A DNA stretch of 64,000 nt from Misgurnus anguillicaudatus (lineage: Eukaryota > Chordata > Actinopteri > Cypriniformes > Cobitidae). The notes beneath the pieces were generated by a model. The model ran no database searches, was not told where the DNA came from, and saw only the letters and a program-made list of their open reading frames with translations. The stretch is from NCBI RefSeq assembly GCF_027580225.2, contig NC_073341.2, positions 17,966,001 to 18,030,000 on the forward strand, given 5' to 3'. Shown here one piece after another: positions 47,119 through 58,302 of this stretch (position 1 is its first letter; each line of letters begins with the position of its first letter). Made by a program: the position numbers and the translations under genes.

Positions 47119-47690
47119 CGTTAAAGTCTTACAAAAAGTGCTCAGTTCCGGACAAGCTAACTACTTTATAACTGTATTACAAGAAGAGGATAGGGCCTAG
47201 AATTGATCCCTGTTGTACACCATATTTAACCTGAGAGTTACATGATTTTTCTCCATTTATTTAATTAAAGTGATGGTGGTCAGTTAAATGAGACCTAAAC
47301 TAGGCTAACACATTAATTTTCTAGGCTATCAAGTAGGGTTGTATGATCTATTGTGGCGAAGGCTGTGCTAAGGTCTACTACTATAAGTATCAAGATTGCA
47401 CCACAATCGGAAGCTAAAAGTAGGTCATTTGTGACTCTAAGCATCACTGTTTCTGTGCTATGATGGGGCCTAAACCCTGATTGAATGCTTTTATACAAAC
47501 AACATTCTCAAAGAATGTGCAAAGTTCTCTAGCCACTACTATGTTCTTTTCCAGTCACTCTGGCAAACTTGATAAATCAGCTTGGTCATCTGCATTTTCT
47601 AGATCAGATTCGGGCTTGTATTGATAAGGCAGTAAAGGTGATATTATCTCCTTTTTCCAGCGTTGCCAGGTCCGCAGCCTTTTGGTGGAG
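47119..47690 (-). pseudogene. LINE reverse transcriptase fragment
   Basis: The minus frame 47313-47498 contains the non-LTR reverse transcriptase block QSGFRPHHSTE, RVTNDLLLASD and VVDLSTAFATIDH, as in fish CR1/L2/Rex-type LINEs. No catalytic YxDD is included and both ends are lost. The same relic follows gene 1, split by a later insertion, and part of it follows gene 2, so it belongs to the duplicated unit. Confidence 0.85.
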
Positions 47691-47698
47691 TTCTAAAT

Positions 47699-48085
47699 TG
47701 GGCTCATAGGCACTTCAGGTGTTTCTTGTGCCTGGGAAGGAGCGACACAGGGCTTCCGAGTTTGGGACTGAGAAAGCTCAGGATGGTTGGTACCTGATAA
47801 GCAAGAATAAAAACAATGGCAGAAATTCTAAACGTGAAGATTTTTAAGAAAAGTTTTGAGAGAAAGAAAAGCATTGATAGCACCGCTCGAAACTGAAATG
47901 AAAAATTCAACTTACAGATTTCCTCTTTCAGAGGAAGGGTAGTGGACACATCGCTGGTTGAGTTCGGCTGTGATGACGCTGCACTGCTCACAGGCACTTC
48001 AGGTGTTTCTTGTGCCTGTGATGGACACAGCGCTTCCAAGTCTGGGACTGAGGAAGCTCAGGATGGGTTTAACCTGATAAACCAG
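47699..48085 (-). repeat. ~270-base tandem duplication
   Basis: CACTTCAGGTGTTTCTTGTG, CTGGGACTGAGGAAGCTCAG and ACCTGATAA(A/G)C(A/C)AGAATAAA occur twice (about 47,710-47,815 and 47,995-48,095). On the minus strand each unit has an acceptor-like TTATCAG and the upper one a GTAAGT donor, with open sequence between (EALCPSQAQETPEVPVSS). It might be a pair of decayed exons, but no frame runs cleanly from acceptor to donor and I recognise no protein. Confidence 0.45.
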
Positions 48086-48129
48086 AATAAAAATAAGTAA
48101 GAAGAATAAAATAATGTTATACATATTAT

Positions 48130-48410
48130 ACATATACTGTGCAAAAGTCTTAGGCCACCACCACCAGCTTTGTCGTTTTAGCAAAGTTTTAATGTCCATC
48201 CATTTTTATTTTTCATTATTTTTATTAAGATACAAACAGAAAATATATACACAAAATTAAAAACAAAACAATTTGTTGTTTTGAAAAAAAACTAAATGTT
48301 TTCTTCAGGCATCAATCAGTATTTAGTGTGATCTCCTTTGGCACGAAACACATCTTGAGCTTTTTGAGGAGACTGAAGTCCTGAAGTCATTCGATTAGAA
48401 TTAGGATTTA
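48130..48410. repeat. Tc1-type element fragment
   Basis: ACTGTGCAAAAGTCTTAGGC and ATCTCCTTTGGCACGAAACA are phrases of a common fish Tc1-type repeat, present here without its right end. Confidence 0.5.
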
Positions 48411-48469
48411 ATTTTATTTAGGTTTAAGAGATCCTGCAGCTGCCTGCTATTGCTCAAGTGGAAGGGGAG

Positions 48470-48690
48470 TTTACCCTAAATACTTGACACTTCAGCTTAT
48501 ACTTTTATACTGACCCCCTCCCAGAAAGTTTTAGATGTCTCCTTTTTTAAAACACCTGAACCAACTCATCCACCTCCTTCCAGAACGTCTCCCTAACAAG
48601 CTAATGAGTTGAATCGGGTGTGTTGATTAAGGAGACATCTAAAACTTTCTGGGAGTGGGTCCTTGAGGACCAGGATTGAGAAACACTGTA
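48470..48690. mobile_element. Short palindromic MITE
   Basis: CCAGAAAGTTTTAGATGTCT and AGACATCTAAAACTTTCTGG are inverted copies about 85 bases apart; the right side ends GGACCAGGATTGAGAAACACTG, a usual hAT-type terminus. Confidence 0.65.
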
Positions 48691-49089
48691 GTAGGGGACT
48701 CATCGCGGGACACAGCTAAAAAAAAGTGCAGCTCGAGCTCGCAAGGGCCTCCTCTGTATCAAATCCTTTCAATCTTTCTGTCACACTTGTAGCTGAAAAT
48801 ACAACAAACATAGAATTTATACATGAACATTTATCTACTTTGTAACTTGAAATTGGCACGTGTTATTATCAGGAGCAGGATGAGGTGGTCTGTTGGTGAT
48901 AATGGGTTTATTCCGTCGGATCATATGGACGTTTTTGTATTAGAAACAGTGATCAAATAATAAAACGTTCTAAATCGTAATGCATTCCAGTTTGTCAGAC
49001 TCATCCTCATGTTGTTTTAAACCTGTATGAATTTCTTTTTTCTGATGAACACAAAATCAGATCTTTTAATTAATGATGGTATACACACA

Positions 49090-49757
49090 GCTGATTGTAA
49101 CGATTGATTTTCACAGTATGAAAAAAATATGATGGATTTCAATGGGTATTGTCAACTGTGTACTTCCCATCATTTACCAAAATATGTTCTTTGAAATATA
49201 TCAAAACACTTCCATAATATTTGTTTTTCTACTATGGAAGTCAATGGTAACAGCAGCTTTGTGCTTTTACCATAATTTATCAAAATTATTTTGTTAACTG
49301 TTTTGTTTGATAACTTAAATAAGTACTGTGATTTTTTTCCCCCTATATGTTCATTACTGCTTGTTCAATAACTTCAGATTTAGTAACTATATTTACAAAG
49401 TGAAATAACTATTTAATAAAAGGCTTGTAATGCAGGTAAAGCATCCTCTCAGCATGTCATTCCCATCAAAATATGCTGCCACACTTAATAAAAGGCTTGT
49501 AACAAAACTGTAAAGCTGGGGATGTGACATTGGACATGTTTGGCTGACCGATTTTGCTACTGGACTGAGCATTAACTGAGCACCTCTTTTATTATAAAAC
49601 ACTTGCCTTCTTGCAGTTTGCCCAAAGAATAAAAGGGGATAACATGTTTTATATTGTGCTGTGTGTTTTAAATAATGAAACAAAGAATTGTTTATTTGCC
49701 ATCCTGGTGAATTGCTCTGTTTCTCTTTGGTTCGGCCATTTCAGTGGCGGCAGTGTA
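49090..49757. repeat. CTATGGAAGTCAATGG repeat and possible LTR, second copies
   Basis: 49090-49330 matches 28880-29110, and 49415-49757 matches 29200-29552, ending GGTTCGGCCATTTCAGTGGCGGCAGTG. The TA-flanked MITE found at 29560 is absent here. Confidence 0.55.
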
Positions 49758-49769
49758 ACATAGGCACAG

Positions 49770-50359
49770 TATATTAGACTTGGGTTTAATTTGTGGAAAG
49801 TTTGTACATTTAAAAATGGGCCCGGTGTTCTGTCAAAGTCTGTTCCATTTACATTTGGGTTATACTAAAAAAGCAATAATATCATGTATTCTGTAATACC
49901 ATTTATTTCAAAGTATTTAATCATTTTTCAGCTTACTATTATTTCTTTTTACCTTATAGCCTATGTCGTCTTCCTATTTGTCCCTACTGTTTGTTCTAAA
50001 ATTATTATGTTTGCTTATATAAATATAACACACACACACGCCTATGCATATACATTTTTATGTAAACATAATAGTTTAAGAACAAATCAATGCTCTCAAT
50101 GCAATTTTTATCATATTAGTTTCCATTAAACCAACAACCTTTAAATTTGTTTAATTAAAGACAAGGTTTCTGTTATTGCATTAGGACATACATAAAATCA
50201 CTAAGCATTATTTAAAATACATTTTAAAGTTTAGAAGCCTGTTTCACCAAAATGACTACTCTAGTAGTGAAGAAGGCCTGGAGTCTAAATGGCATGCAAC
50301 TTCCAAATATAGACAATACATTTGGTTATATCCTTATTATTTTCCAATTGTACTGTATA
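49770..50359. other. Non-coding, AT-rich
   Basis: Contains a short (CA)n tract near 50,027 and, from about 50,110, a copy of sequence found near 40,510-40,660. No gene. Confidence 0.45.
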
Positions 50360-50964
50360 CAGGTGCTGGTCATATAATTAGAATATTATCAAAAAGTTTA
50401 TTTATTTCACTAATTCCATTCAAAGCTTGTATATTATATTCATTTATTACACACAGACTGATATAGTTCAAATGTTTTTTTCTTTTAATTTTGATAACTA
50501 TAACTGACAACTAAGGAAAATCCCAAATTTAGTATCTCAGAAAATTAGAATTTTGTGAAGGTTCAATTTTGAAGACGGCACCACACTCTAATCAGCTAAT
50601 TAACTCAAAACACCTGCAAAGGTGTTTAAATGGTCTTTCAGTCTAGTTCTGTAGGCTACACAATCATGGAAAAGACTGCTGACTTGACAGTTGTCCAAAA
50701 GATGGCCAGTGACACCTTGCACAAGAAGGGCAAGACACAAAAGGTCGTTGCAAAAGAGTCTGGCTGTTCACAGAGCTCTGTGTCCAAACACATTAATATA
50801 GAGGCGAAGGGAAGGAAAAGATGTGGTAGAAAAAAGTGTGCAAGCAATAGGGATAAACGCACCCTAAGGATTGTAAAACAAAACCCATTCAAAAATTGGG
50901 GGGAGATTCACAAAGAGTGGACTGCAGCTGGAGATGTATGCAAGACCTGGGTTTCGCTGTCACA
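50360..50964 (+). mobile_element. Tc1-like transposon, N-terminal half only
   Basis: Begins with the same end as the 30982 copy (CAGGTGCTGGTCATATAATT). The frame from about 50666 (MEKTADLTVVQKMASD) has the helix-turn-helix DNA-binding part (KVVAKESGCSQSSVSKHI) and the basic stretch KGRKRCGRKK. It stops at TCGCTGTCACA, abutting GGATCTATAAGATC of the zinc-finger flank, so the catalytic half and right end are gone. Confidence 0.87.
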
Positions 50965-51315
50965 ATTGGATCTATAAGATCTGCAAACTATATCCATAGT
51001 TGGATCTTACATTCAACTTCTCTTATTTTTTTTGAAAATAAAGTGTATAATATAACTGCCCTTTTTCTGTTGTGTCTCATTCAAACTTACATCTTCACAC
51101 ATGCTGTTATTCACAGACACCAGAAAAAACGAGAAAGAGAGAGAGAGAGAAAGACATTAACACCTCTTATCATTATTCCTCTAATTATTTTGTCTTTATT
51201 ATAATTACAGATAAAATTCTATTCACAGTATTTTAATCCCTCTTTTCTTTAGTCAAATGTCTCACTTTAATTTCTTTGATTTCGTGTCAAATGCCTTTCT
51301 TACAAAAGTAAGATT
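50965..51315 (+). repeat. Duplicated zinc-finger 5' flank, copy E
   Basis: Matches 1316-1690 from ATTGGATCTATAAGATCTGC to TTACAAAAGTAAGATTTT, then jumps directly to the zone before exon 1. The promoter segment with TCTCGCGAGA is deleted. Confidence 0.7.
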
Positions 51316-51363
51316 TTGTGTGAAACAGAGTTTTGTCTCTGTGTAATTTAGTGTATATTGATT

Positions 51364-51720
51364 ATGAGAGATGAGATAGACGTGATGTGCTGTATTGATG
51401 ATTTCATCACAGAAATCTCTAAGCTGAAGAAAGAGGTGGCGTTACTAGAGGCAAAGTTGAGGTCAAGAGGAGATGAAGAAGTGAAGAGAGAGGTTTGTAC
51501 AACTTAAACATCATTTACCTGAAACACTCTGTCTGTTTGACAACATTAAATCATTTATAATTTTAATCTCTGTGTGTTGTCAGGATGTGTTTTGTTGTGA
51601 ATCTTCAGAATGATGAGGAATCTACTGATCAAACCTCCACAGAGTATCTGGATTCTGCCTGTAACGCTGGAGAACAGCAGCAGATCCTGCAGACCAAGTT
51701 CTGAAATGTTAGGTGTAGAG
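51364..51720 (+). pseudogene. Fourth zinc-finger gene copy, exons 1-2 only
   Basis: Exon 1 (51364-51492) is open with 43 codons (MRDEIDVMCC, ITEISKLKKEVALLEAK) and ends at a donor. Exon 2 starts at 51584 but a deletion of most of it brings a stop after DVFCCESSE; the rest (ATCTACTGATCAAACCTCCA) is out of frame. No finger exon follows within the window. Promoter and fingers absent, so not functional. Confidence 0.85.
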
Positions 51721-52305
51721 GAATGTATTATTTTTGAAGCTATGTGTGTGATTTTATTGAGTTTGTTTTGTTAGTGACTGACAGCATAGTGTAAAAACTA
51801 GTGGAGCAGTATAACAAAATGGGCTGGATAATGCTCATATACAGAAGTAACAGAAGACGAGGGGCAATGCAAAGGGAGCTGAGTCTTCGTAGAACATGCA
51901 GACGTTGTTCTGCTAAAAATACCAAAATATTACAATACTATTACAATACTCTGCTGCTCGCCTGATCCCACGACACGTATACTAGAAAGAATGAGCACAT
52001 TACTACAACCTAGGGGTCTCCAACCTTTTTGTGAGCAAGGGCTATCGCAATGGATCAAACGTTTTGATATAGTCTACTCAAAACTTTTTTGTTTTGCTTG
52101 TTGATTTTATTTAAATGTACTTGTTGATATGTTTTAGTATTGTTTAAAATGTTAACATACGTAAACCAAGCCAAGCTCATATAAATAAATATTACAATTG
52201 AGACTATTAATAGAATGTGCTTTGGCGGGCACCACTTTTATGTTTGTTTATGATTATCTTGCCCTATCTCTGTAAAGCGACCTTGGGTGTTGAAAGCTCT
52301 TACAT
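51721..52305. other. Non-coding, no gene seen
   Basis: From about 52,008 ACCTAGGGGTCTCCAACCTT looks like the end of a hAT-type repeat. The minus ORF 51740-51925 (PRLLLLLYMSIIQPILLYCS) resembles the C-terminal part of a LINE polyprotein, too short to classify. Confidence 0.4.
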
Positions 52306-52920
52306 ATATCGTCCCCTTGGAATAATAAGGTTATATCTGACAATTTTGTCAAAATTGAGTTATTCACATATTCTTATTCTGTGACAACTTATTTACATTA
52401 TGTGATGGTTTTTTAAGTTTTGTACATTTTAGGAATTTTTACTGAAAAAACAAAAAAGTTCCATCTATAAAGTTGAACTCTAACTTGGCTCTATAAGGTT
52501 CTATATGCGTGAGCGCTTTGAATGCACAGAAGATGACCAATCAGGATCAACTTTATATTTGGAAACTTAACTTGTATAATCTTACTACACAAAGCTATTG
52601 TGTTTTGTTTGTGAGGTAATGATGTTGAAAATATTAGAACGCATTGTACATGATCATCAACATGCCACTGAGATGATAACATGGAGTGATAGTTGTGTGC
52701 CACAGAACAGAAATTCCATAATAGCATTTGCTATGGCAGATTTCCTGACAAGGCATCCTGAAATTAAAAAGATAACAATGAAATACTCTACTCCAGACCA
52801 CTCTGCAGTGCAGAAGGTAGACAATATGCACAGCCATATTAAATGATTTAACTATATTCGGCTAGAAGGAAGGAGCTAGTCTGAACCTCAGGTTCATTAG
52901 CATTAGCTGCTATGTTGTGT
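52306..52920 (+). mobile_element. DNA element of the ATATCGTCACCTTGG family, truncated copy 1
   Basis: Starts ATATCGTCCCCTTGGAATAA, the same end as the 54251-55841 copy, with TTCTGTGACAACTTATTTAC after it and an ORF fragment at 52598-52846. No right end was found, so the border at about 52,920 is approximate. Confidence 0.55.
52598..52846 (+). pseudogene. Transposon-type ORF fragment with DSC..QN.N motif
   Basis: 82 open codons. The block ATEMITWSDSCVPQNRNS, then FLTRHPEIKKIT, then TPDHSAVQKVDNMHSHI follows the order D-[NS]-C-x2-QN-[KR]-N ... HS ... D-x2-H-x2-I. I associate this order with uncharacterised DDE-like proteins linked to mobile elements, of the type annotated with domains of unknown function. 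A second, longer and frameshifted copy is at 54420-54836. The family is a guess from motif order only; no start or upstream domain is present. Confidence 0.5.
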
Positions 52921-53052
52921 TTAATTAATTGAATGTTTTATCAAATAAAAAGTTAATCGTTATAATTTTCTTATTAATTATTAATAATTCTTATTGTTAA
53001 AAAACTCTCAAAATACATTGCTTGTAAAGTGTGTGCTTATAGCTAAGTACAG

Positions 53053-53335
53053 CAGTGGTTCTCAAACTTTTTCAGCGTGCGGCCCCCCTTGTGTACGGTG
53101 CATTCCTTTGCAGCTCCCCAAATAAATTTTTTGTATATGTAACATTTTAATTGTTCTAAAACTTAACATTTTATTTAAGCAAAACACATTAAATTATACA
53201 AAGTATTGCTGTTGGTTAGTAGCCTTATATTTTTTTAGGTTTAATTACACAGAATTCATAATAAATTAATGTGTTTTAGAAAATGTCATAAAACTAGGGC
53301 CCCCCTGGCACCATCTTGCGGCACAGAAGTGTGTT
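53053..53335. repeat. CAGTGGTTCTCAAACTTTTT repeat
   Basis: Typical start of a fish hAT MITE (CAGTGGTTCTCAAACTTTTT, CAGCGTGCGGCCCCCC). The right end near 53,300-53,335 (GGGCCCCCCTGGCACCATCT) is decayed. Confidence 0.5.
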
Positions 53336-53681
53336 TTCTAAATTCAATTTTAATGCAATTTGCTCTTTCAGAGCATTTTAAAGATCCGTTTGTGCATAAA
53401 CCTGCATGTATATTTAGGATGCTGTTTTGCATACTCAAAATAGTTCAACGTAACTTTTTCCAAGCCTTACTTGTCCTTCATGTCCTTATTGGAAAAAACG
53501 TAATTCTTGTACCAGCTGTGCAAATGGCAAACACATGTTGATGTTCCCAAAGAAAAAAGTGAGACAGTTATATATGATTTGTGCTTTTTTGTGTACGTGT
53601 ATGTTTGGAGATAAAACTGCATGTGCTTAATACTTCAAACCGGTTTATCATTGTGACCCACCCATCAAGGTTAAAGTGTTA

Positions 53682-53689
53682 TATAAATA
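53682..53689 (+). promoter_or_regulatory. pla2g1b: TATA box of the phospholipase gene
   Basis: TATAAATA 43 bases before the start codon, leaving room for a short 5' leader. A CACCTG E-box follows at 53702-53707, a motif class used by pancreatic acinar factors, but at this place it may be chance. Confidence 0.65.
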
Positions 53690-53731
53690 AAACGCCACTA
53701 ACACCTGTAATTCTAGCCTTTGTAGTCTATC

Positions 53732-53780
53732 ATGAAAGCCTTTTTGCAGCTTGTGGTCCTGAGTGCCTGTCTGCCCGCCT
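53732..53780 (+). CDS. pla2g1b: Phospholipase A2 group IB, exon 1 (signal peptide)
   Basis: MKAFLQLVVLSACLPA, a typical hydrophobic signal peptide, then a GTGAGT donor in phase 1. The ATG is the first after the TATA box. It is followed by a 3.8-kb intron filled with repeats. Confidence 0.88.
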
Positions 53781-54250
53781 GTGAGTATCCTAAAAAATTT
53801 ATATTACCATCCTGTAAAAAGCCAAATTATATTCAGTTGTTGTCTTTTATTTTGTATGCATTGCAAACATTTCACACATTAAATAGTTTTTATTAAATCT
53901 GAATAAGTTATTTACAAAAAAATATTAGTTAAAGATGTTTGTCAATGGTCATGATAAATGCTTTTTGTTTTTCACATTTGTTAGATAAATAACATATATA
54001 GGACAGTGCTTAGAACAACACTTAAAACATCTGGAAAGAGTTGCTGGGAAAGTAAAAAGTGGAATATTTATGGGTGGTTTTCCAGACAAGGATTAGCTTA
54101 AGCCAGGACTAGGCCTTAGTATATTTAGAATATATAACTTGTTTTAAAAAACATGCCTTACTTAAACATTACTTTTGAGGCAAAACAAAGGGCATATATT
54201 TTAAAATATATGTCAGTGCAAGTTGTTTTCAGTTTGGACAGCTCTTACAT

Positions 54251-55841
54251 ATATCATCCCCTTGAAATTATAAGGTTCTCTCTTACGTTTTTGTCAAAAT
54301 TTAGATATTTTACATATTGTTATTCTGTGACAACTTATTTACATTATGTGATGTTTTTTTTTTAAGTTAAGCTACTGTGCTTTGTGCACAGTGATTATGT
54401 CAGGTAGGGGAGGAAATGATGTTGAAAATATTTGAACGCGTTGTACGTGATCATCCACATGCCACTGAGATGATAACATGGAGTGATGTTGAGTTGTGTG
54501 CCTCAGAAAAGAAAATCCATAATAGCATTTGCTATGGCAGATTTCCTTACAAGGCATCCTCAAATTAAAAAGATAACAATGAAATACTCTACTCCAGACC
54601 ACTCCGCAGTGCAGGAGGTAGACAATATGCACAGCCATATTGAAAAAGCAATGGCAGTGTCTGAATTATTTTCACCACTGTTTTTTCCACACGTTTTACT
54701 GAAGGTGAACAGAAACAACCCATATAAAATCATACAGATAAAGAGTACAGATTTGTATGACTTTCAGGCATGTTCCAAGCTGTTTCAGTACAAACAGATT
54801 TCATTTTCTGAAGTATCACAGATTGTGTTTGATTAGTGTCCATCTACTCTTCATTACACAAAATCACATAAGAGATACCAAGCAAACACACAAAAAACCT
54901 GGCACCTATACTTACCCAAACCAAAAGTACTCTCAAAACTAAGCATCATCTCTCAGAGGCGAAGATGAGTGACATTTAGGCCATGTTTAAATTCATGCCA
55001 CTAACAGAAAGACTAGAGTAGCCTAAGTCTGTGTTTTAAAAAATGAGTCATGTAGAGTATTATAGTTCTTTGTTTTAAAATGTATATATATACATATATA
55101 TATATGAATCATTTTCAATGATTATTAATAAACTTAATGAATTAATGCTGACAATTAACAATTGCTGAAGCATGTCTGTTTTCTTGCAGTTTTTAAAGTC
55201 TTAAAATGTCTTAATTTTTACAATATTAAGCCTTAAAGGTCAAATAGTCAGCAATTTAATTGATGGGGTCTTAATAACAACAATAAAGCATGTTATTTTA
55301 AGTCCTGCTCAGATGTATTACAGTAGCTGCTTTCTGTCTAAACAAAAGAAAGATTAAAGTAACAATTTCTGCAATAATGTGTTTAATTACCCACCAAATT
55401 GGTACAAAAAATTTACATCTGCCCTGGACAAAATATTTTGACCTACCTTGCTTAATTTGAAATGTCTTCAATACATGGAAGTGCTAAAGATATTAAATAA
55501 ATGTCTTAAAATGTGTTAGAAAGTAAAATGTAATCCTTTCTGAGACACTGTTACAACATTAATTTTATATTTAATGTTCAAATAATGGTTTGGCGAAAAG
55601 TGTTTTTTTATTAGAAGGTTCTATCTGCATTTGACCCATTACAAAAACACCCATTTACAAATCTGAGAGGATTTTGATATTGTATATTTAGAATACTTTA
55701 AGGCTCCCTGTTATTTTCATGTTTGATAGAAACTTGTTTCCCATATAAGTTTTCCTATATGTAATGCAAAAACTTGGAAGCTCAATATCTCAGAACTGCT
55801 CAGAACGCAGATAGAACCTTTTAATTCCAAGGTGACGATAT
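54251..55841 (+). mobile_element. DNA element of the ATATCGTCACCTTGG family, copy 2
   Basis: Left ATATCATCCCCTTGAAATTA, right end inverted: AATTCCAAGGTGACGATAT. Subterminal GGTTCTATCTGC occurs inverted inside the right part (55617 and 55806). 1.6 kb, carries the ORF relic 54420-54836. The rest is AT-rich with a short (TA)n near 55,085. Confidence 0.62.
54420..54836 (+). pseudogene. Transposon-type ORF, longer frameshifted copy
   Basis: Aligns with 52619-52846 from the MLKI(L/F)ER start: VVRDHPHATEMITWSD, then a small insertion shifts the frame, then QKRKSIIAFAMADFLTRHP and DHSAVQEVDNMHSHIEKAMA. It extends about 60 residues further (FPHVLLKVNRNNPYK, STDLYDFQACSKLF) to a stop at 54834. That tail is the only view of the protein's C-terminal part in this window. 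It lies in phospholipase intron 1 and is not part of that gene. Confidence 0.5.
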
Positions 55842-56212
55842 TTTAGTCCAGGACTAATCTAATCCCTGTGCGGGAAACCGCCCCTTAAACCACTAAAATT
55901 CCTGACTAGTTAGCATCTGTATAAAAGTTTTATTTTTCCTGTGTCTTAATTCTGTTATAATATTTACATATATCCATCTGATACAATTTAAAGTAATTTT
56001 AGATACCGACTAATACCTACCTTATCTCTTTGTTTTAAAATACTTTGTGTGAATACAATGACAATAAAGATTCATTTAAATATGTACATCAGTGTAAATT
56101 ATAAGTGTGAAAATTTGAATTGAATTAAATTGGAAAAAAATGTTGCGTTTAGTATAATGACTAGGAATCATTTGGCTACATGGACATTTTTAAGTACAAT
56201 CCAATGTTGTAT

Positions 56213-56577
56213 CAAAGGCTCTCTAAGCGAATAATGTGCGACGTCACTTTTTGTTGATGTTTGAACTGTTTTCAAACAAACGGAGCATAGCTAACGCCTC
56301 CCTCTCCCGTCCGTGCTTTCATGAATACGCCCAACCCCCACCCCCAAATCCTTCTTGTCGTTTATTGGCTGGAACACTTTGTTATGTTTTGTTGTGCTAG
56401 GTTTGGCCACTATGTTGATATTGCCGTTTGTCGAGCCTGAGCTGTCTACAGAGATTGCATTTTTTTACAGTTTGATCAGCGGACAGGCAGCAAGCAGATA
56501 GTGAGGAGATGTTTGCTGTATGTAACAAAAAATGTTTTATGGTCTAAAACGCGTCAATTCGCTTAGAGCGCCTTTAA
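56213..56577. mobile_element. CTCTAAGCGAAT inverted-repeat MITE
   Basis: AAAGGCTCTCTAAGCGAATA at the left, ATTCGCTTAGAGCGCCTTTA at the right. GC-rich interior, no ORF. In phospholipase intron 1. The stretch 55885-56212 before it holds nothing recognised. Confidence 0.78.
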
Positions 56578-56589
56578 AGGTATTTAAAA

Positions 56590-57025
56590 AATAGTACGAA
56601 ATAGCACTAAAAGTTCATAATCATAGGGGAACCATTTTTAGTGTGCTTTATTGACGATAAAACACTGCTATGACCACTTCACCTAACAGTTCTGGTTATT
56701 ACTGCGCCCTTAGCAACACCCTTAGCAACCACACGTATCGGCTTGTTGTTTTTATTTGAGCTATTATGCATATTACACATTGGAACATATTTTTGTTCAT
56801 GGTCAGGGACTATTTTTTCTAGTGTAATGAATGCGTTTATTGATTCAACTTCATGAAGTTGCACTAATATTTTTTTTACTTTTAAATTGTGTGGTAACCG
56901 CACAATTGTGGTAATAAGTAACGGCTGAAGGGGTTGCAGGCACGATGCGACATATGGTACTATATAGCACTTAAAATGGTTCCCATATGATTACAAGCCA
57001 GTGCTATTTAGTTTTTTAAGTGTAA
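56590..57025. mobile_element. TAGCACT inverted-repeat MITE
   Basis: AATAGCACTAAAAG and GGGGAACCATTTTTAGTG at the left; ATAGCACTTAAAATGGTTCCC and CCAGTGCTATTTAG at the right, inverted. Interior includes ACCCTTAGCAACC repeats. The minus ORF 56679-56903 is chance. Confidence 0.68.
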
Positions 57026-57404
57026 TACGTAGTTCATAGGAATACGTTGGCTTGCACAAACAAAAATAGTTCAGTTCATATCATGTAACAATGGGCATTT
57101 AAGACAACACTGATGTATAAATTCTAATGTAAACAGAAAAAATATTTACAGTATAAATTCCAGTATAGATTTACTGGTTCCCAGTATTTACTGCAGAAAT
57201 AAAAGAAATGTTTTAAAAGTACACAGACAACAACAAAGCTAAGAGACAAGGGGAACATAGTATTGTATATATAGAAAATAAGTAGGAGATTTCGAAAAAT
57301 GGCTGCATGAAAAAATATTGACGATTGTGTGCGTATACTCGTGACAAGTTTAATCACAAGCTAATGATAGGCTATGTGGTCTATATTGTTTACAAAATAT
57401 TTTA

Positions 57405-57525
57405 TTCTACATTTACATTTATGCATTTGGCAGATGCTGTTATCCAAAGCATTACAAAGTATACATTTTTTAGTATGTGTGTTCCCTGAGTTTGAACCCA
57501 CTGAGCTATACAGGAACATTCTGTT
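57405..57525. repeat. Common fish short repeat
   Basis: TTTACATTTATGCATTTGGC, AGATGCTGTTATCCAAAGC, then TATGTGTGTTCCCTGAGT and TTGAACCCACTGAGCTATAC, an order typical of a widespread fish interspersed repeat. Confidence 0.65.
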
Positions 57526-57596
57526 AATATTCTGTTAAGATTGAGTTGATTGCAAATTAATTTAATGCACAGCCGAAGTTTATTGTTCTTCAACAG

Positions 57597-57747
57597 TGTT
57601 GGCGAGCAAAGAAAATCGTGCACTGTGGCAGTTCAGGAGAATGATCGTCTGTACCATCCCTAACAGCTGGCCTTTACTGGACTATGCAGACTATGGGTGC
57701 TACTGTGGCAAGGGAGGCTCAGGCACACCGGTGGATGAATTGGACAG
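57597..57747 (+). CDS. pla2g1b: Phospholipase A2 group IB, exon 2 (propeptide, calcium loop)
   Basis: Secreted pancreatic-type phospholipase A2 hydrolyses the sn-2 ester of dietary phospholipids and needs calcium. This exon gives the end of the signal peptide, a short propeptide ending in arginine (ASKENR, then ALWQFRRM), as in the trypsin-activated pancreatic proenzyme. The calcium-binding loop [19 protein letters not shown] follows. Phase 1 in, phase 2 out. With exons 1, 3 and 4 it encodes 135 residues, about 120 in the mature enzyme, close to the normal family length. All 14 cysteines of the group IB pattern can be placed. Confidence 0.93.
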
Positions 57748-58111
57748 GTTAGGTTTAAAGGTCAGGTTACACTGAAATGAGAAGATACATTGGCATTTTA
57801 ACCAGTCACTTCGTAAGCCATTCATCGCTTCTCTCTGGTCAGGCTGGGACGTTCAGAACCTAATGATAAGTGTTTTAAAAAGCCCACATTTTTAAATCTG
57901 CATGTTGAACAATTTAGTGGACCTGCAGCCATTTTGAAACAGGTATTTCTTTTTTTTATTTGATAGCAGTGGACATTTACAACAACAACATGTGATCCTG
58001 TCTGCAAGCTAAAATCTCATAATCTACTGCCCATAGATTTAAAATCATGTAAGATGTAAAAAATCGTAAAGTGTGTCCCAGGCATAACTGATCAAACGTA
58101 TTGTTTTTTAG

Positions 58112-58245
58112 GTGCTGTGAGGTGCATGATGGATGCTATTCTGATTCGTGGCAACAAGATGACTGCTTCGGTGTTCTAGACAACCCATACACTGAAGTCT
58201 ATTCCTATTCATGTGATAAAGCAGCTCAGAAAGTCACATGCAATG
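58112..58245 (+). CDS. pla2g1b: Phospholipase A2 group IB, exon 3 (catalytic His-Asp)
   Basis: RCCEVHDGCYSDSW contains the catalytic His48-Asp49 pair in the CCxxHDxC motif. VLDNPYTEVYSYSCD includes the pancreatic loop that separates group I from group II enzymes, so the IB assignment is firm. Bounded by TTTTTAG and GTAAGG. Confidence 0.94.
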
Positions 58246-58302
58246 GTAAGGCACTATACCCACAGCAGATAGATTGTCCAAGAAGCTAATTTCCAATTTG
58301 TC

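Larger units (their letters stand above)
54072..55884. mobile_element. GGTTTCC-type MITE, split
   Basis: GGGTGGTTTTCCAGACAAGG at the left and GTGCGGGAAACCGCCCC at the right are the ends of the family seen intact at 40250-40488; GCCAGGACTAGGCCTTAG and GTCCAGGACTAATC flank the break. The inserted DNA is the element 54251-55841. Confidence 0.7.

Noticed and set aside
47704..48039. 111-codon minus ORF, possibly an exon pair of an unknown gene
   Set aside because: No frame passes from the acceptor-like site to the donor without a stop, and the second unit is frame-shifted; kept only as a tandem duplication.
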